Shown here: positions 9,431 through 20,550 of the stretch, in pieces
How positions within the stretch are numbered: position 1 is the first letter of the stretch
How the letters are laid out: each line of letters begins with the position of its first letter
Assembly: GCA_944320765.1 (NCBI GenBank)
Contig: CALUIS010000004.1
Location: forward strand, 93,143 to 157,142
Length of the DNA: 64,000 bases
Direction of reading: 5' to 3'
DNA from: an uncultured Paraprevotella sp.
Lineage (GTDB): Bacteria > Bacteroidota > Bacteroidia > Bacteroidales > Bacteroidaceae
The notes under the pieces: model-generated
Database searches by the model: none
What the model was told of the DNA's origin: nothing
The model's input: only the letters and a program-made list of their open reading frames with translations
Program-made: the position numbers and the translations under genes

Positions 9431-9538
9431 AGTTCGCCCTCTATCTCGTACCTTTTGGGCATGGGGCAGGTTACGGAAATCTTGGATTTCCTGTCTTTTT
9501 GAAAGCATTCCCTTCAAAATGGTTACATCCTGTTCTCC

Positions 9539-11017
9539 CTACAGCGGCTTTTTCCCCCGGTTCCGGAGGAAGGAAAGGCACTCCCTGAACATGGCCGACC
9601 CGGAGAGCCACATCAGGAGGGCGTAGGCGGCGGCCGTCACGGCAATCTTTGCGGCGAAGAGCAGCCAGAGGTTCTCCACGGCGCGGGTGGCCAGGTGTGC
9701 CACGGCGATGGAGAGCGCGGCGCAGGCGGCGTAGGGGGCCATGTCGAGGAAAGCCTCGCGCAGGCGCAGCCCTATCTCGCGGCGCACGGCAAGCATCCAG
9801 AGCAGCATCCAGAGCAGGCTGGCGCAGCCGAAGGCGCACGTCATGGCCAGGATGCCGTAGGGGTGCATCAGGCAGACCAGGGCGATTTGCGCGAGGCCGA
9901 ACAGCACGGAGTTGCGCAGCACCAGCCCGCTCCTGCCCCGGGCCACCGTGAGGTTCAGGCAGAGCTGGCCCACGGGGAAGGCGATGGAGCAGCAGCAGAG
10001 CACCTGCATCAGCGGCACGCTCTCCAGCCACTTGCCCGTGACGGTGATGAGGATGAACTCGCGGCTCACGAAGGCCAGTCCCAGCAGGGCGGGGAAGCCC
10101 AGGAAGGACGTGAAGCGGAGCATCTTGCGGAACACGCGCTTCTGCCGTCCCCCTTCGTCCGCCGCGTCGTGCAGCACGGGTTGCGCCACCTCCAGTATGG
10201 TGCTTTGTATGAGGTTGCTCCCCATGGTGGTCCATTTGTTGGCCTGGTTGTAAAACCCCACGTGGGTGACGGAGTAGAAGCGTCCCAGCAGCACGGAGAG
10301 GATATTGCCGCTGATGCAGTTGCAGATGCCCGTGGCCAGGATCTTGCTGCTGAAGCCGAACATCTCGCGCAGGGGGGCGAACGACACGGGGAGCGTGGGC
10401 CGCCAGCGAGAGAACCGCCAGAAGAGGATGGTGTTGCAGAGGGAGAACATCACGCTCTGCGTGGCCAGGGACCAGTAGGAGAACCCCATGCAGGCCATGG
10501 TGATGCCCGTCAGGCCGGACAGGGTGAGGCTTGTGATGGTGATGGTGGCTTTCTGCCTGACCTGCAGGGTGCGGAAGAGGTAGGCATAATGGGCCGTGCC
10601 GATGCTGGAGATGACGATGCCCGCGAAGCAGAACCGCGCCAGGGGCGTGAGCGCGGAGAGGTCGTGGCCGGAGGCCGGGCCCGCCTTCTGGTAGAAGGCG
10701 GTGATGAGGGGCGCGCACAAGTATAGGATGAGGTAGAGGACGGCCGCGGTGGAGACGTTGAACCAGAACACGGCGTTGTAGTCCTCGTGGCGCACTTCGG
10801 GGCGGTTGGCCAGGGCCGTGCGGAACCCGCTGTCCGTGACGGTGCCGGCCATGAAGATGAAGATCTGCAGGATGCCCGTCATGCCGTAGTCCGCCGGGGA
10901 GAGCAGGCGGGCCAGCACGATGCCGAACACCAGGCCGAGGACGAGCTGGGCGCCGTTGCCGATGCTTCCCCACACCAGCCCTTTGGCCGTTCTCTCTTTT
11001 AAGGACTTACCGGCCAT
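9539..11017 (-). CDS. Polysaccharide/lipopolysaccharide flippase (Wzx/WzxC-like, MOP superfamily)
   Basis: A 492-residue polytopic membrane protein with about 12-14 hydrophobic segments. The N-terminus (KGLVWGSIGNGAQLVLGLVF, then ARLLSPADYGMTGIL) is typical of the Polysacc_synt/WzxC group, which moves lipid-linked sugar units across the inner membrane. Its start overlaps the end of the upstream glycosyltransferase gene by 11 nt, which suggests translational coupling. The two form a small glycan cassette separate from any large capsule cluster in view. The sugar unit is unknown. Confidence 0.85.
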   Translation of the reverse strand: MAGKSLKERTAKGLVWGSIGNGAQLVLGLVFGIVLARLLSPADYGMTGILQIFIFMAGTVTDSGFRTALANRPEVRHEDYNAVFWFNVSTAAVLYLILYLCAPLITAFYQKAGPASGHDLSALTPLARFCFAGIVISSIGTAHYAYLFRTLQVRQKATITITSLTLSGLTGITMACMGFSYWSLATQSVMFSLCNTILFWRFSRWRPTLPVSFAPLREMFGFSSKILATGICNCISGNILSVLLGRFYSVTHVGFYNQANKWTTMGSNLIQSTILEVAQPVLHDAADEGGRQKRVFRKMLRFTSFLGFPALLGLAFVSREFILITVTGKWLESVPLMQVLCCCSIAFPVGQLCLNLTVARGRSGLVLRNSVLFGLAQIALVCLMHPYGILAMTCAFGCASLLWMLLWMLAVRREIGLRLREAFLDMAPYAACAALSIAVAHLATRAVENLWLLFAAKIAVTAAAYALLMWLSGSAMFRECLSFLRNRGKKPL

Positions 11018-12023
11018 GGCCCAGGGACGAGATTTTGTTCTTGATGCGGGTCATCCCGTCTTTGGCTTTTTTCCTCAGGCCGGTATGCGGGAGGCCGCAA
11101 TACATGCCGGCCTTTTTCCAAAATCCGGCCTCGTCATGGATGGCTTTGTCGCGTTCCAGGAGATGATACAGGTAGTGCAGGCCGAATTTCTTTTCTGCGG
11201 GCAGGTGCCACACGGCCAGCTGCTCGTCGCCCGGGCGGATGTTGCGGTAGGGCTTGTTGGTCCACATCCGTTTCACATAGCGGTTGGCGATGTCGTTGCG
11301 CAAATGAAGGCGTTCGGCCAGCAGGCTGAACATGTGGGCCTCCTCGTGCAGCCTCGGGGCATCGGGGGGCAGGTGGAAATTGTATTCCCACAAGACGGGC
11401 CGCTCGCGGCAGACGGCCGCCACCGCGTCCCCCCGCAGGGCGATGAACTCGCCGCCGTAATAGTGGACGGGGGCGGAGGGGGAGGTCCCGTAACAGCCGG
11501 TGTACACCGTTTCCATGTCCCTCAGCGTGGTGCCGTTGATCGGATAGTCTTCCGGGCATCCCATGTCGTAGAGGGCGCTGCCTTGCTCGCGCACGCATTG
11601 GAACAGCCCGTCCAGCGGATGCCGGCACAGGCAGTCCGCGTCGCAGATGAGCAGCGTGTCGTCCGGACGCATGCGCCTTTTCATTTCCGTCATCACGTCG
11701 TACACGTAGAATTGGCTCATCCAGGCTTTATACCAGTTCTTGGGCGGGCGGCAGGCGTAGGGGCGCGTGACGACCTCCGCGCCGGTGTCCCGGAACAGCT
11801 CTTTCAGGTAGTAAGGAAGCTTCTCCTCTTCCAGGTTGGTGAAGAACAGCATCTTGGCCTTCGGGTTGTAGTGCCGGAACGTGACGAAGAAGGGTACCTG
11901 TATCTGCATGTAGATGGAATGGATCAGGGATGAGTCTCCCCGCCCGCCTTGGGGGTAGAAGCTGGCTTCTTCGTGTGATTCGCGATAAAACCAAGTGGCG
12001 ATGTAGTCTTGTGAAGGGGTCAT
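11007..12023 (-). CDS. Putative glycosyltransferase-like protein (DxD motif)
   Basis: A 338-residue cytosolic-type protein with ICDADC near residue 130, a DxD-like nucleotide-sugar-binding motif. It is preceded by a segment rich in aromatic residues (NWYKAWMSQFYVYDVM), and YYGGEFIAL lies in the middle. The layout resembles GT-A fold enzymes, though I cannot place it in a numbered family. Its end overlaps the flippase start, so both genes probably serve one glycan. A -7-like box (TATCTTCG on the minus strand, 12052-12059) lies about 30 nt upstream of the start. Confidence 0.6.
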   Translation of the reverse strand: MTPSQDYIATWFYRESHEEASFYPQGGRGDSSLIHSIYMQIQVPFFVTFRHYNPKAKMLFFTNLEEEKLPYYLKELFRDTGAEVVTRPYACRPPKNWYKAWMSQFYVYDVMTEMKRRMRPDDTLLICDADCLCRHPLDGLFQCVREQGSALYDMGCPEDYPINGTTLRDMETVYTGCYGTSPSAPVHYYGGEFIALRGDAVAAVCRERPVLWEYNFHLPPDAPRLHEEAHMFSLLAERLHLRNDIANRYVKRMWTNKPYRNIRPGDEQLAVWHLPAEKKFGLHYLYHLLERDKAIHDEAGFWKKAGMYCGLPHTGLRKKAKDGMTRIKNKISSLGHGR

Positions 12024-12181
12024 GTGGTGTCTGGTTATGTATTTCTCCGGCGAAGATAAGGCTTTCTTGCCGTTTGGCCCACAGAAAGGGCGGAATATTT
12101 AGCCGCGATGACGAATTTCGGGCGGATTTTGCCCGTTCCGGCGTTTTTTCTCCCCAAGAATGGATTTTTATTCGTCAAATC

Positions 12182-12212
12182 TTTGTCGGATGGGAAAATA
12201 CGGCTAATTTTA
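12182..12212 (+). promoter_or_regulatory. Probable promoter of the V/A-ATPase operon
   Basis: TTTG at 12182-12185 and TAATTTTA at 12205-12212 are separated by 19 nt, close to the Bacteroidetes consensus (the last -7 base is A instead of G). The atpE start lies 40 nt downstream. Confidence 0.55.
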
Positions 12213-12251
12213 AGGCCTGAAAGAAAAAGATACAATAAACCTCATAATACA

Positions 12252-12839
12252 ATGGAAAAGATTCAAGAACTGACCGACCGGCTGTATCGCGAAGGCGTGG
12301 AGAAAGGCAACGCCGAGGGGCAGCGCCTGGTGGAGCAGGCCCGCGAGGAGGCGGCCAGGCTTCTGGCCGAGGCCCGTAAGGAGGCGGAAGAAATCGTGGC
12401 CGGCGCACGCAAGGAAGCCCGGGAGCTGGATGACCATACGAAGTCGGAGCTCCGCTTGTATGCGGGACAGGCGTTGAATGCGCTGAAGTCGGAAATCGTG
12501 AATGTCGTTTCGGACAAACTGGTGAAGGACACGGTGAAGGGCCTGACGGCAGACAAGGATTTCATGGGCGGTTTCATGGTGGCCGTGGCCAAGAACTGGG
12601 CGGCAGGGGAGGATGTCGTGATTTCCACCTCCGATGCGGATGCCCTGACGGCCTATTTCAAGGCCCATGCGAAAAAAATGCTGGACAAAGGCGTGAAGAT
12701 AGAGAAGGTGAACGGAAAGGCGGCCTCGTTTTCCGTGTCTCCGGCGGACGGCTCTTACAAGGTGAATTTCGGAGAGGAGGAGTTTGAGGCTTATTTCAAA
12801 GAGTTCCTTCGTCCGAAACTGGTTGAAATGCTGTTCTAA
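12252..12839 (+). CDS. atpE: V/A-type ATPase subunit E
   Basis: A 195-residue protein. Residues ~10-75 form a charged, alanine-rich coiled coil (repeated EARKEAEE-type segments), as expected of the peripheral stalk subunit E, and the C-terminal half is a globular domain. It is the first gene of the operon, preceded by a promoter-like pair ending at 12212. An in-frame ATG at 12108 lies upstream of that promoter, so the start at 12252 is preferred. The stalk holds the catalytic head against the membrane part during rotation. Confidence 0.85.
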   Translation: MEKIQELTDRLYREGVEKGNAEGQRLVEQAREEAARLLAEARKEAEEIVAGARKEARELDDHTKSELRLYAGQALNALKSEIVNVVSDKLVKDTVKGLTADKDFMGGFMVAVAKNWAAGEDVVISTSDADALTAYFKAHAKKMLDKGVKIEKVNGKAASFSVSPADGSYKVNFGEEEFEAYFKEFLRPKLVEMLF

Positions 12840-12850
12840 AGGGGCGGGCC

Positions 12851-13693
12851 ATGAAGAATTATTATGCGTTGGTGGCCGGTATGCCGGATTTGTCGCCCGA
12901 CGACACCAAGGCCGGCTTCACGGTGGAGGATTTCAAGGCGGAATATCTTCCGAGGCTTTCTGCCGCCGACCGTGAGACGGTGACCCTCTTCTTCCTGCAA
13001 TATGACCACCGCAACCTTCTGGCGAGGTTGGCCGAGGGGGAGAATGCCGCGTTTGACGAAAGGGGGATGATTTCCCGCGAGAAACTGGACGAGGCCTTGG
13101 AAAAGGTGAAGGCCGGGGATGGGCAAGGCCGTTGTCTTCCGGCTTACGTCTACGAGTTTGTTGCCTCTTATCCTGTGTTGAAAGAAGAGGCGGAGCGGTT
13201 GCCGGAGGATGTGCTTGCCGCCGCATATTATCATTATGCCGCCTCGTCGAAAAACACGTTCGTACGCGATTGGTTCCTTTTCAACCGGAACGTGAACAAC
13301 ATCCTGATTGCCCTCACGGCAAGGAAGTACGGCTTCAGCGCGGCACCTTACCTGGTGGGGGAGGACGAGACGACATCCGCCTTGGCCACGTCGGGCGCAC
13401 GGGATTTCGGGCTGGGTGCTGAACTGGACTACCTGGAGGAGGTGGCGCGGATCCATGAGCTGGCCGACCCCGTGGAGAAGGAGCGCAAGCTGGACCTGCT
13501 GAAGTGGGAATGGCTGGAAGAGCATACGTTCTTCCATTATTTTTCCGTGGAGCGGCTGTTTGCCTTCCTGGTGCGGCTGGACATCATCGAGCGTTGGACG
13601 CATATCGACAAGGAACGGGGCGGACGGCTGTTCCGCAGCCTGGTGGAACGGCTGAAAGACGAGGTGGAGATACCCGAAGAGTTTAAGAAATAG
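12851..13693 (+). CDS. DUF2764 protein of the V/A-ATPase operon
   Basis: A 280-residue protein starting MKNYYALVAGMPDLSPDD, the signature of DUF2764, a family found almost only in V/A-ATPase operons of Bacteroidota, Chlamydiae and Spirochaetes. It lies between subunits E and A, 11 nt after atpE. No separate subunit C or F gene is present in this operon, so this protein could fill a central-stalk or connector role; that is inference. The stop is TAG, 21 nt before atpA. Confidence 0.8.
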   Translation: MKNYYALVAGMPDLSPDDTKAGFTVEDFKAEYLPRLSAADRETVTLFFLQYDHRNLLARLAEGENAAFDERGMISREKLDEALEKVKAGDGQGRCLPAYVYEFVASYPVLKEEAERLPEDVLAAAYYHYAASSKNTFVRDWFLFNRNVNNILIALTARKYGFSAAPYLVGEDETTSALATSGARDFGLGAELDYLEEVARIHELADPVEKERKLDLLKWEWLEEHTFFHYFSVERLFAFLVRLDIIERWTHIDKERGGRLFRSLVERLKDEVEIPEEFKK

Positions 13694-13714
13694 GAAAAAC
13701 GGAAACAATAGAAT

Positions 13715-15469
13715 ATGGCAACAAAAGGTAGTGTGATTGGAATCATTTCCAATATCGTGACCATAGAGGTGGACGGGCCGGTGGCGCAGAACGAAATCTG
13801 CTACATCACCACCGGCGGCGACCGCCTGATGGCCGAAGTCATCAAGGTGACCGGCCGGAACGCCTACGTGCAGGTGTTCGAGAGCACGCGCGGCATGAAG
13901 GTGGGGGCGGAAGCCGAATTCACGGGCCACATGCTTGAGGTGACGCTGGGGCCGGGGATGCTGTCGAAGAATTACGACGGGCTGCAGAACGACCTGGACA
14001 AGATGGAAGGCGTCTTCCTGAAGCGCGGACAATATACTTATCCGCTGGACAAGGACAAGAAATGGCATTTCGTGCCGTTGGTGAAGCCCGGCGACAAGGT
14101 GGGGGCTTCGGCCTGGCTGGGCGAAGTGGAGGAGAACCACCAGAAGCTGAAAATCATGTCGCCCATCGCGATGAAGGGCGTGGCGATGGTGAAAAGCATC
14201 GTCCCCGAGGGCGACTACGTGTGCGAGGATACGGTGGCCGTGCTGGCCGGTGAGGACGGGGAAGACATTCCCGTGACGATGGTGCAGAAATGGCCGGTGA
14301 AGGTGGCCATGACCAATTACAAGGAGAAGCCGCGCCCCTTCAAGCTTCTGGAGACGGGCGTGCGCACCATCGACACGATGAACCCCATCGTGGAGGGCGG
14401 TACGGGCTTCATCCCCGGCCCGTTCGGTACGGGCAAGACCGTGCTGCAGCACGCCATCTCCAAGCAGGCGGAAGCCGACATCGTGATTATCGCGGCGTGC
14501 GGCGAGCGGGCCAACGAGGTGGTGGAAATTTTCACGGAGTTCCCCGAGCTGGTGGACCCGCACACGGGACGCAAGCTGATGGAACGCACCATCATCGTGG
14601 CCAACACGTCCAACATGCCGGTGGCGGCCCGCGAGGCGTCGGTCTACACGGCCATGACGATGGCCGAGTTCTACCGTTCCATGGGACTTCGCGTGCTGCT
14701 GATGGCCGACTCCACGTCGCGTTGGGCGCAGGCCTTGCGCGAGATGTCCAACCGCATGGAGGAGCTGCCCGGCCCGGACGCGTTCCCGATGGACTTGTCC
14801 GCCATCATCTCCAACTTCTACGGCCGTGCGGGCTACGTTTACCTGAACAACGGCGAGGCAGGCTCCATCACGTTCATCGGGACGGTGTCGCCGGCCGGCG
14901 GCAACCTGAAGGAGCCGGTGACGGAGAACACCAAGAAGGTGGCCCGTTGCTTCTACGCCCTGGAGCAGGACCGTGCGGACAAGAAACGCTATCCGGCCGT
15001 GAACCCGATAGAGTCTTATTCCAAATACATCGAATATCCTGAGTTTGAGGAGTACATCGCCAAGCGCATCAACGGGGAGTGGATCGGCAAGGTGAACGAG
15101 CTGAAGACGCGCCTGCTCCGCGGCAAGGAGATTGCCGAGCAGATCAACATCCTGGGCGACGACGGCGTGCCGGTGGATTATCACGTCATCTTCTGGAAGT
15201 CGGAGGTCATCGACTACGTGGTCCTGCAGCAGGACGCGTTCGACGAGATTGATGCCGTGACACCGCTGGAGCGACAGGAAGACATCCTGGACCTCGTGGT
15301 GGAGGTCTGCCGTGCGGATTATGCGTTCGACAACTTCCTCGAGGTGATGGACTACTTCAAGAAGCTGATCAACCTGTGCAAGCAGATGAACTATGCGGAG
15401 TTCAAGAGCGCGAAGTTCGAGGACTACAAGCGGCAAATCCGTGCGATGGTGGAAGAAAAGCAACAATAA
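13715..15469 (+). CDS. atpA: V/A-type ATPase catalytic subunit A
   Basis: A 584-residue protein of full family length. The P-loop GPFGTGKT lies at residues 235-242, and later motifs include AACGERANEVVE and 'MADSTSRWAQALREM'. Three A and three B subunits form the head, and the A subunits carry the catalytic ATP sites. The gene follows DUF2764 and precedes subunit B by 12 nt. The enzyme may pump ions using ATP or make ATP; the rotor subunit suggests the coupling ion. Confidence 0.97.
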   Translation: MATKGSVIGIISNIVTIEVDGPVAQNEICYITTGGDRLMAEVIKVTGRNAYVQVFESTRGMKVGAEAEFTGHMLEVTLGPGMLSKNYDGLQNDLDKMEGVFLKRGQYTYPLDKDKKWHFVPLVKPGDKVGASAWLGEVEENHQKLKIMSPIAMKGVAMVKSIVPEGDYVCEDTVAVLAGEDGEDIPVTMVQKWPVKVAMTNYKEKPRPFKLLETGVRTIDTMNPIVEGGTGFIPGPFGTGKTVLQHAISKQAEADIVIIAACGERANEVVEIFTEFPELVDPHTGRKLMERTIIVANTSNMPVAAREASVYTAMTMAEFYRSMGLRVLLMADSTSRWAQALREMSNRMEELPGPDAFPMDLSAIISNFYGRAGYVYLNNGEAGSITFIGTVSPAGGNLKEPVTENTKKVARCFYALEQDRADKKRYPAVNPIESYSKYIEYPEFEEYIAKRINGEWIGKVNELKTRLLRGKEIAEQINILGDDGVPVDYHVIFWKSEVIDYVVLQQDAFDEIDAVTPLERQEDILDLVVEVCRADYAFDNFLEVMDYFKKLINLCKQMNYAEFKSAKFEDYKRQIRAMVEEKQQ

Positions 15470-15481
15470 TCAGGCAGAACT

Positions 15482-16801
15482 ATGGCAACAAAAGCATTTC
15501 AAAAGATATACACGAAAATCGGCCAGATTACGAAAGCCACCTGTACGCTGAAGGCTACGGGAGTGGGGGCGGACGAGCTGGCCACGGTGGACGGCAAGCT
15601 GGCCCAGGTGGTGAAGATTGCCGGCGACGAAGTGACGCTGCAGGTGTTCGAAGGCACGGGGGGCATCCCCACCGACGCCGAGGTGGTGTTCATGGGAAAG
15701 GCCCCCACGCTGAAAGTGAGCGACCAGCTGGCCGGGCGCTTTTTCAACGCTTACGGCAACCCCATCGACGGCGGGCCGGAGGTGGAAGGCGTGGAGGTGG
15801 AAATCGGCGGCCCGTCGGTGAACCCCGTGCGCCGCAAGCAGCCCTCCGAGCTGATTGCCACGGGCATTGCCGGCATTGACCTGAACAACACCTTGGTGTC
15901 CGGACAGAAAATCCCTTTCTTTGCCGACCCCGACCAGCCGTTCAACCAGGTGATGGCCATGGTGGCCCTGCGGGCGCAGACCGACAAGATTATCCTGGGC
16001 GGCATGGGGATGACGAACGACGACTACCTGTATTTCAAGAACGTGTTCTCCAACGCCGGTGCGCTCGACCGCATCGTGAGCTTCATGAACACCACCGAGG
16101 ACCCGGCCGTGGAGCGTCTGCTGGTGCCGGACATGGCCCTGACGGCGGCCGAGTATTTCGCGGTGGAGAAGGACGAGAAGGTGCTGGTGCTGCTGACGGA
16201 CATGACCTCGTATGCCGACTCCCTGGCCATCGTGTCCAACCGTATGGACCAGATTCCGTCGAAGGACTCCATGCCCGGCTCGCTCTATTCCGATCTGGCG
16301 AAGATTTACGAGAAGGCGGTGCAGTTCCCCTCTGGCGGTTCCATCACGATTATCGCCGTGACCACGCTGAGCGGCGGCGACATCACGCACGCCGTGCCCG
16401 ACAACACGGGATACATCACCGAGGGGCAGCTCTTCCTGCGCCGCGACAGCGACATCGGCAAAGTCATCGTCGACCCCTTCCGCTCGTTGTCGCGCCTGAA
16501 GCAGCTGGTGGCCGGAAAGAAGACGCGCAAGGACCATCCGCAGGTGATGAACGCCGCCGTGCGGCTGTATGCCGACGCGGCCAACGCCAAGACCAAGATG
16601 GAGAACGGTTTCGACCTGACGGACTATGACAACCGTGCGCTGGCCTTTGCCAAGGACTATGCCGACAAGCTGCTGGCCATCGACGTGAACCTGAACACCA
16701 CCGAGATGCTGGACGTCACGTGGGGACTGTTCGCCAAGTATTTCAAGCCGGAGGAAGTGAACATCAAGAAGGAACTGGTGGACGAGTTCTGGAAGAAATA
16801 A
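15482..16801 (+). CDS. atpB: V/A-type ATPase non-catalytic subunit B
   Basis: A 439-residue homologue of the A/V-type B subunit, with the segments 'GNPIDGGPEVEG', 'LVSGQKIPFFADP' and 'TDMTSYADSLAIVSNRMDQIPSK'. It lacks the classic P-loop, as normal for B subunits. It pairs with A in the hexameric head at the cytoplasmic face. It sits 12 nt from both neighbours, in keeping with one transcript. Confidence 0.96.
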   Translation: MATKAFQKIYTKIGQITKATCTLKATGVGADELATVDGKLAQVVKIAGDEVTLQVFEGTGGIPTDAEVVFMGKAPTLKVSDQLAGRFFNAYGNPIDGGPEVEGVEVEIGGPSVNPVRRKQPSELIATGIAGIDLNNTLVSGQKIPFFADPDQPFNQVMAMVALRAQTDKIILGGMGMTNDDYLYFKNVFSNAGALDRIVSFMNTTEDPAVERLLVPDMALTAAEYFAVEKDEKVLVLLTDMTSYADSLAIVSNRMDQIPSKDSMPGSLYSDLAKIYEKAVQFPSGGSITIIAVTTLSGGDITHAVPDNTGYITEGQLFLRRDSDIGKVIVDPFRSLSRLKQLVAGKKTRKDHPQVMNAAVRLYADAANAKTKMENGFDLTDYDNRALAFAKDYADKLLAIDVNLNTTEMLDVTWGLFAKYFKPEEVNIKKELVDEFWKK

Positions 16802-16813
16802 ACCGAGTGGGAG

Positions 16814-17415
16814 ATGGCCATCAAGTTTCAATATAACAAAACCTCGCTCCAGCAGCTGGAGAAACAGCTCAAGATGCGGGTGCGCACCTTGCCCATCATC
16901 AAGAACAAGGAGAGCGCGCTGCGCATGGAGGTGAAAAAGTGCAAGGCGGAGCTGGCCGGACTGGCGCACGGGCTGGAGGAACAGATCCAGGCCTACGAGG
17001 CGATGTTCGCCCTGTGGAGCGAGTTCGACCCGTCCATCGTGGCGGTCAAGGACGTGGACATGGGGGTGAGGAAGATTGCCGGAGTGCGCGTGCCGGTGCT
17101 GAACAATGTGGAGCTGGCCGTAAGGCCCTTCAGCTTGTTCAACAGCCCGAAATGGTACTACGACGGCATCGCCTTGCTGCAGGGGCTGGCGCGTACGGCC
17201 ATAGAGAAGGAGTTCGTGCAGGCCAAACTCGGACTGCTGGAGTATTCGCGGAAGAAGACGACCCAGAAGGTGAACCTTTTCGAGAAGGTGCAGATTCCGG
17301 GTTACGAGGACGCGTTGCGCAAGATCAAGCGGTTCATGGAGGACGAGGAGAACCTTTCCAAGTCGTCCCAAAAGATATTAAAGTCACTTCAGGAGAAGAG
17401 AAAGGAGGCCGAGGC

Positions 17416-17419
<4 letters not shown>
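16814..17419 (+). CDS. atpD: V/A-type ATPase subunit D (central shaft)
   Basis: A 201-residue protein with 'KFQYNKTSLQQLEKQLKMRVRTLPIIKNKE' character at the N-terminus and long helices at both ends, as expected for the rotating shaft. Its stop overlaps the start of subunit I (ATGA at 17416-17419), so translation of the two is probably coupled. Confidence 0.92.
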
Positions 17420-19706
<2,287 letters not shown>

Positions 19707-19732
19707 TAAGAGTGCGGGGAAACCGGACCAAA

Positions 19733-19776
19733 AGAGGAGAGCGGGACGTGGTGCAATCCACGTCCCGCTCTCCTCT
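19733..19776. terminator. Bidirectional terminator between atpK and the acidic small protein
   Basis: A perfect 19-bp inverted repeat: AGAGGAGAGCGGGACGTGG (19733-19751), loop TGCAAT, exact complement at 19758-19776. It lies between convergent genes. Confidence 0.9.
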
Positions 19777-19817
19777 TGTCGGGAAATGCCGTCTTGCGGC
19801 GGGAATGAGAGGTAGCC

Positions 19818-20159
19818 TTATTCCTCTTCCTCTTCCTGCGACTCTGCGTATTCCATCTCGCCTTGTACGACCCACAGCAAGTCTTCCGGCGTGAAATCGC
19901 CCATCTTGTCCTTGCGGGCCTGGCGGATGAGATAGTCCACGACTTTGTCCTGGTCAATCTCGATATATCCGTCCTGATCGGGGGCTTCGTCCAAGACCCC
20001 GCTGTTGGCGTAATATTCCACAATCACATCCAAGAAGTAGTAAAGTTCCTCGTCGGTGAACTTGTCCTTGACTTCTTGCGGCAGATAGTTTTTGATGAAC
20101 TCCACGGTGCGTGCGTCGTCCTCGGCGTCCTGCAGAAGTTCTTGTTCGAAGCTGTCCAT
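19818..20159 (-). CDS. Small acidic protein of unknown function
   Basis: 113 residues starting MDSFEQELLQDAEDDARTVEF and ending in an E-rich tail (ESQEEEEE). No signal peptide or membrane segment is seen. It lies 13 nt after trxA on the same strand, so it may share the trxA transcript. I recognise it only as a conserved-looking cytosolic protein of this order; strong codon structure and placement support it as real. Confidence 0.7.
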   Translation of the reverse strand: MDSFEQELLQDAEDDARTVEFIKNYLPQEVKDKFTDEELYYFLDVIVEYYANSGVLDEAPDQDGYIEIDQDKVVDYLIRQARKDKMGDFTPEDLLWVVQGEMEYAESQEEEEE

Positions 20160-20172
20160 TATCCGGATTTTT

Positions 20173-20487
20173 TTAGAGTATGCCCTTCAGTTTGTTCTCG
20201 AATGTGCTTTTCGGGGCGGCGCCGACCTGCTTGTCCACCACCTCGCCGTTCTTGATGAAAATCACGGTGGGTACGTTGCGCACGCCGAAGCGCATGGCCA
20301 AGCCGTCGTTTTCCTCCACGTCGCATTTGCCGATGATGGCCTGGTCCTTATATTCCTCGGCCAAAGCCTCGATGTCCGGACCGATTTTCTTGCACGGCCC
20401 ACACCACGTAGCCCAGAAGTCTACTACCACGGGCTTTCCTGAAGCCAACAACTCTTCGAAATTGGAATCTGTAATTGCTAATGCCAT
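20173..20487 (-). CDS. trxA: Thioredoxin
   Basis: 104 residues with the WCGPC active site at residues 28-32, the cis-proline segment 'NVPTVIFI', and no signal peptide, so it is a cytosolic disulfide reductase. It lies between dnaE and the small acidic protein. A -7 box (TAAATTTG on the minus strand, 20522-20529) gives it its own promoter overlapping the dnaE 3' end. Confidence 0.96.
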   Translation of the reverse strand: MALAITDSNFEELLASGKPVVVDFWATWCGPCKKIGPDIEALAEEYKDQAIIGKCDVEENDGLAMRFGVRNVPTVIFIKNGEVVDKQVGAAPKSTFENKLKGIL

Positions 20488-20521
20488 TGTATTTTCTCTT
20501 TTGTGGTTTGATTACTGCGGA

Positions 20522-20550
20522 CAAATTTACTAATTTATTTTATATGACAA
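20522..20550 (-). promoter_or_regulatory. Probable trxA promoter
   Basis: On the minus strand, TTG (20548-20550) and TAAATTTG (20522-20529) are 18 nt apart; the trxA start follows about 34 nt downstream. Confidence 0.5.

Noticed and set aside
8973..9626. 217-residue plus-strand frame in repeat element A
   Set aside because: It runs into the flippase gene on the other strand. A short peptide (FFQQR..P.FGG) is shared with a frame in copy B, but this follows from shared DNA and does not show coding.
9471..10973. 500-residue minus-strand frame overlapping the flippase
   Set aside because: Out-of-frame shadow of the flippase gene, rich in R/P/H; the flippase frame has clear membrane helices.
12836..15466. 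876-residue minus-strand open frame opposite atpA
   Set aside because: Antisense shadow of DUF2764 and atpA; histidine/leucine-rich, no recognisable domain.
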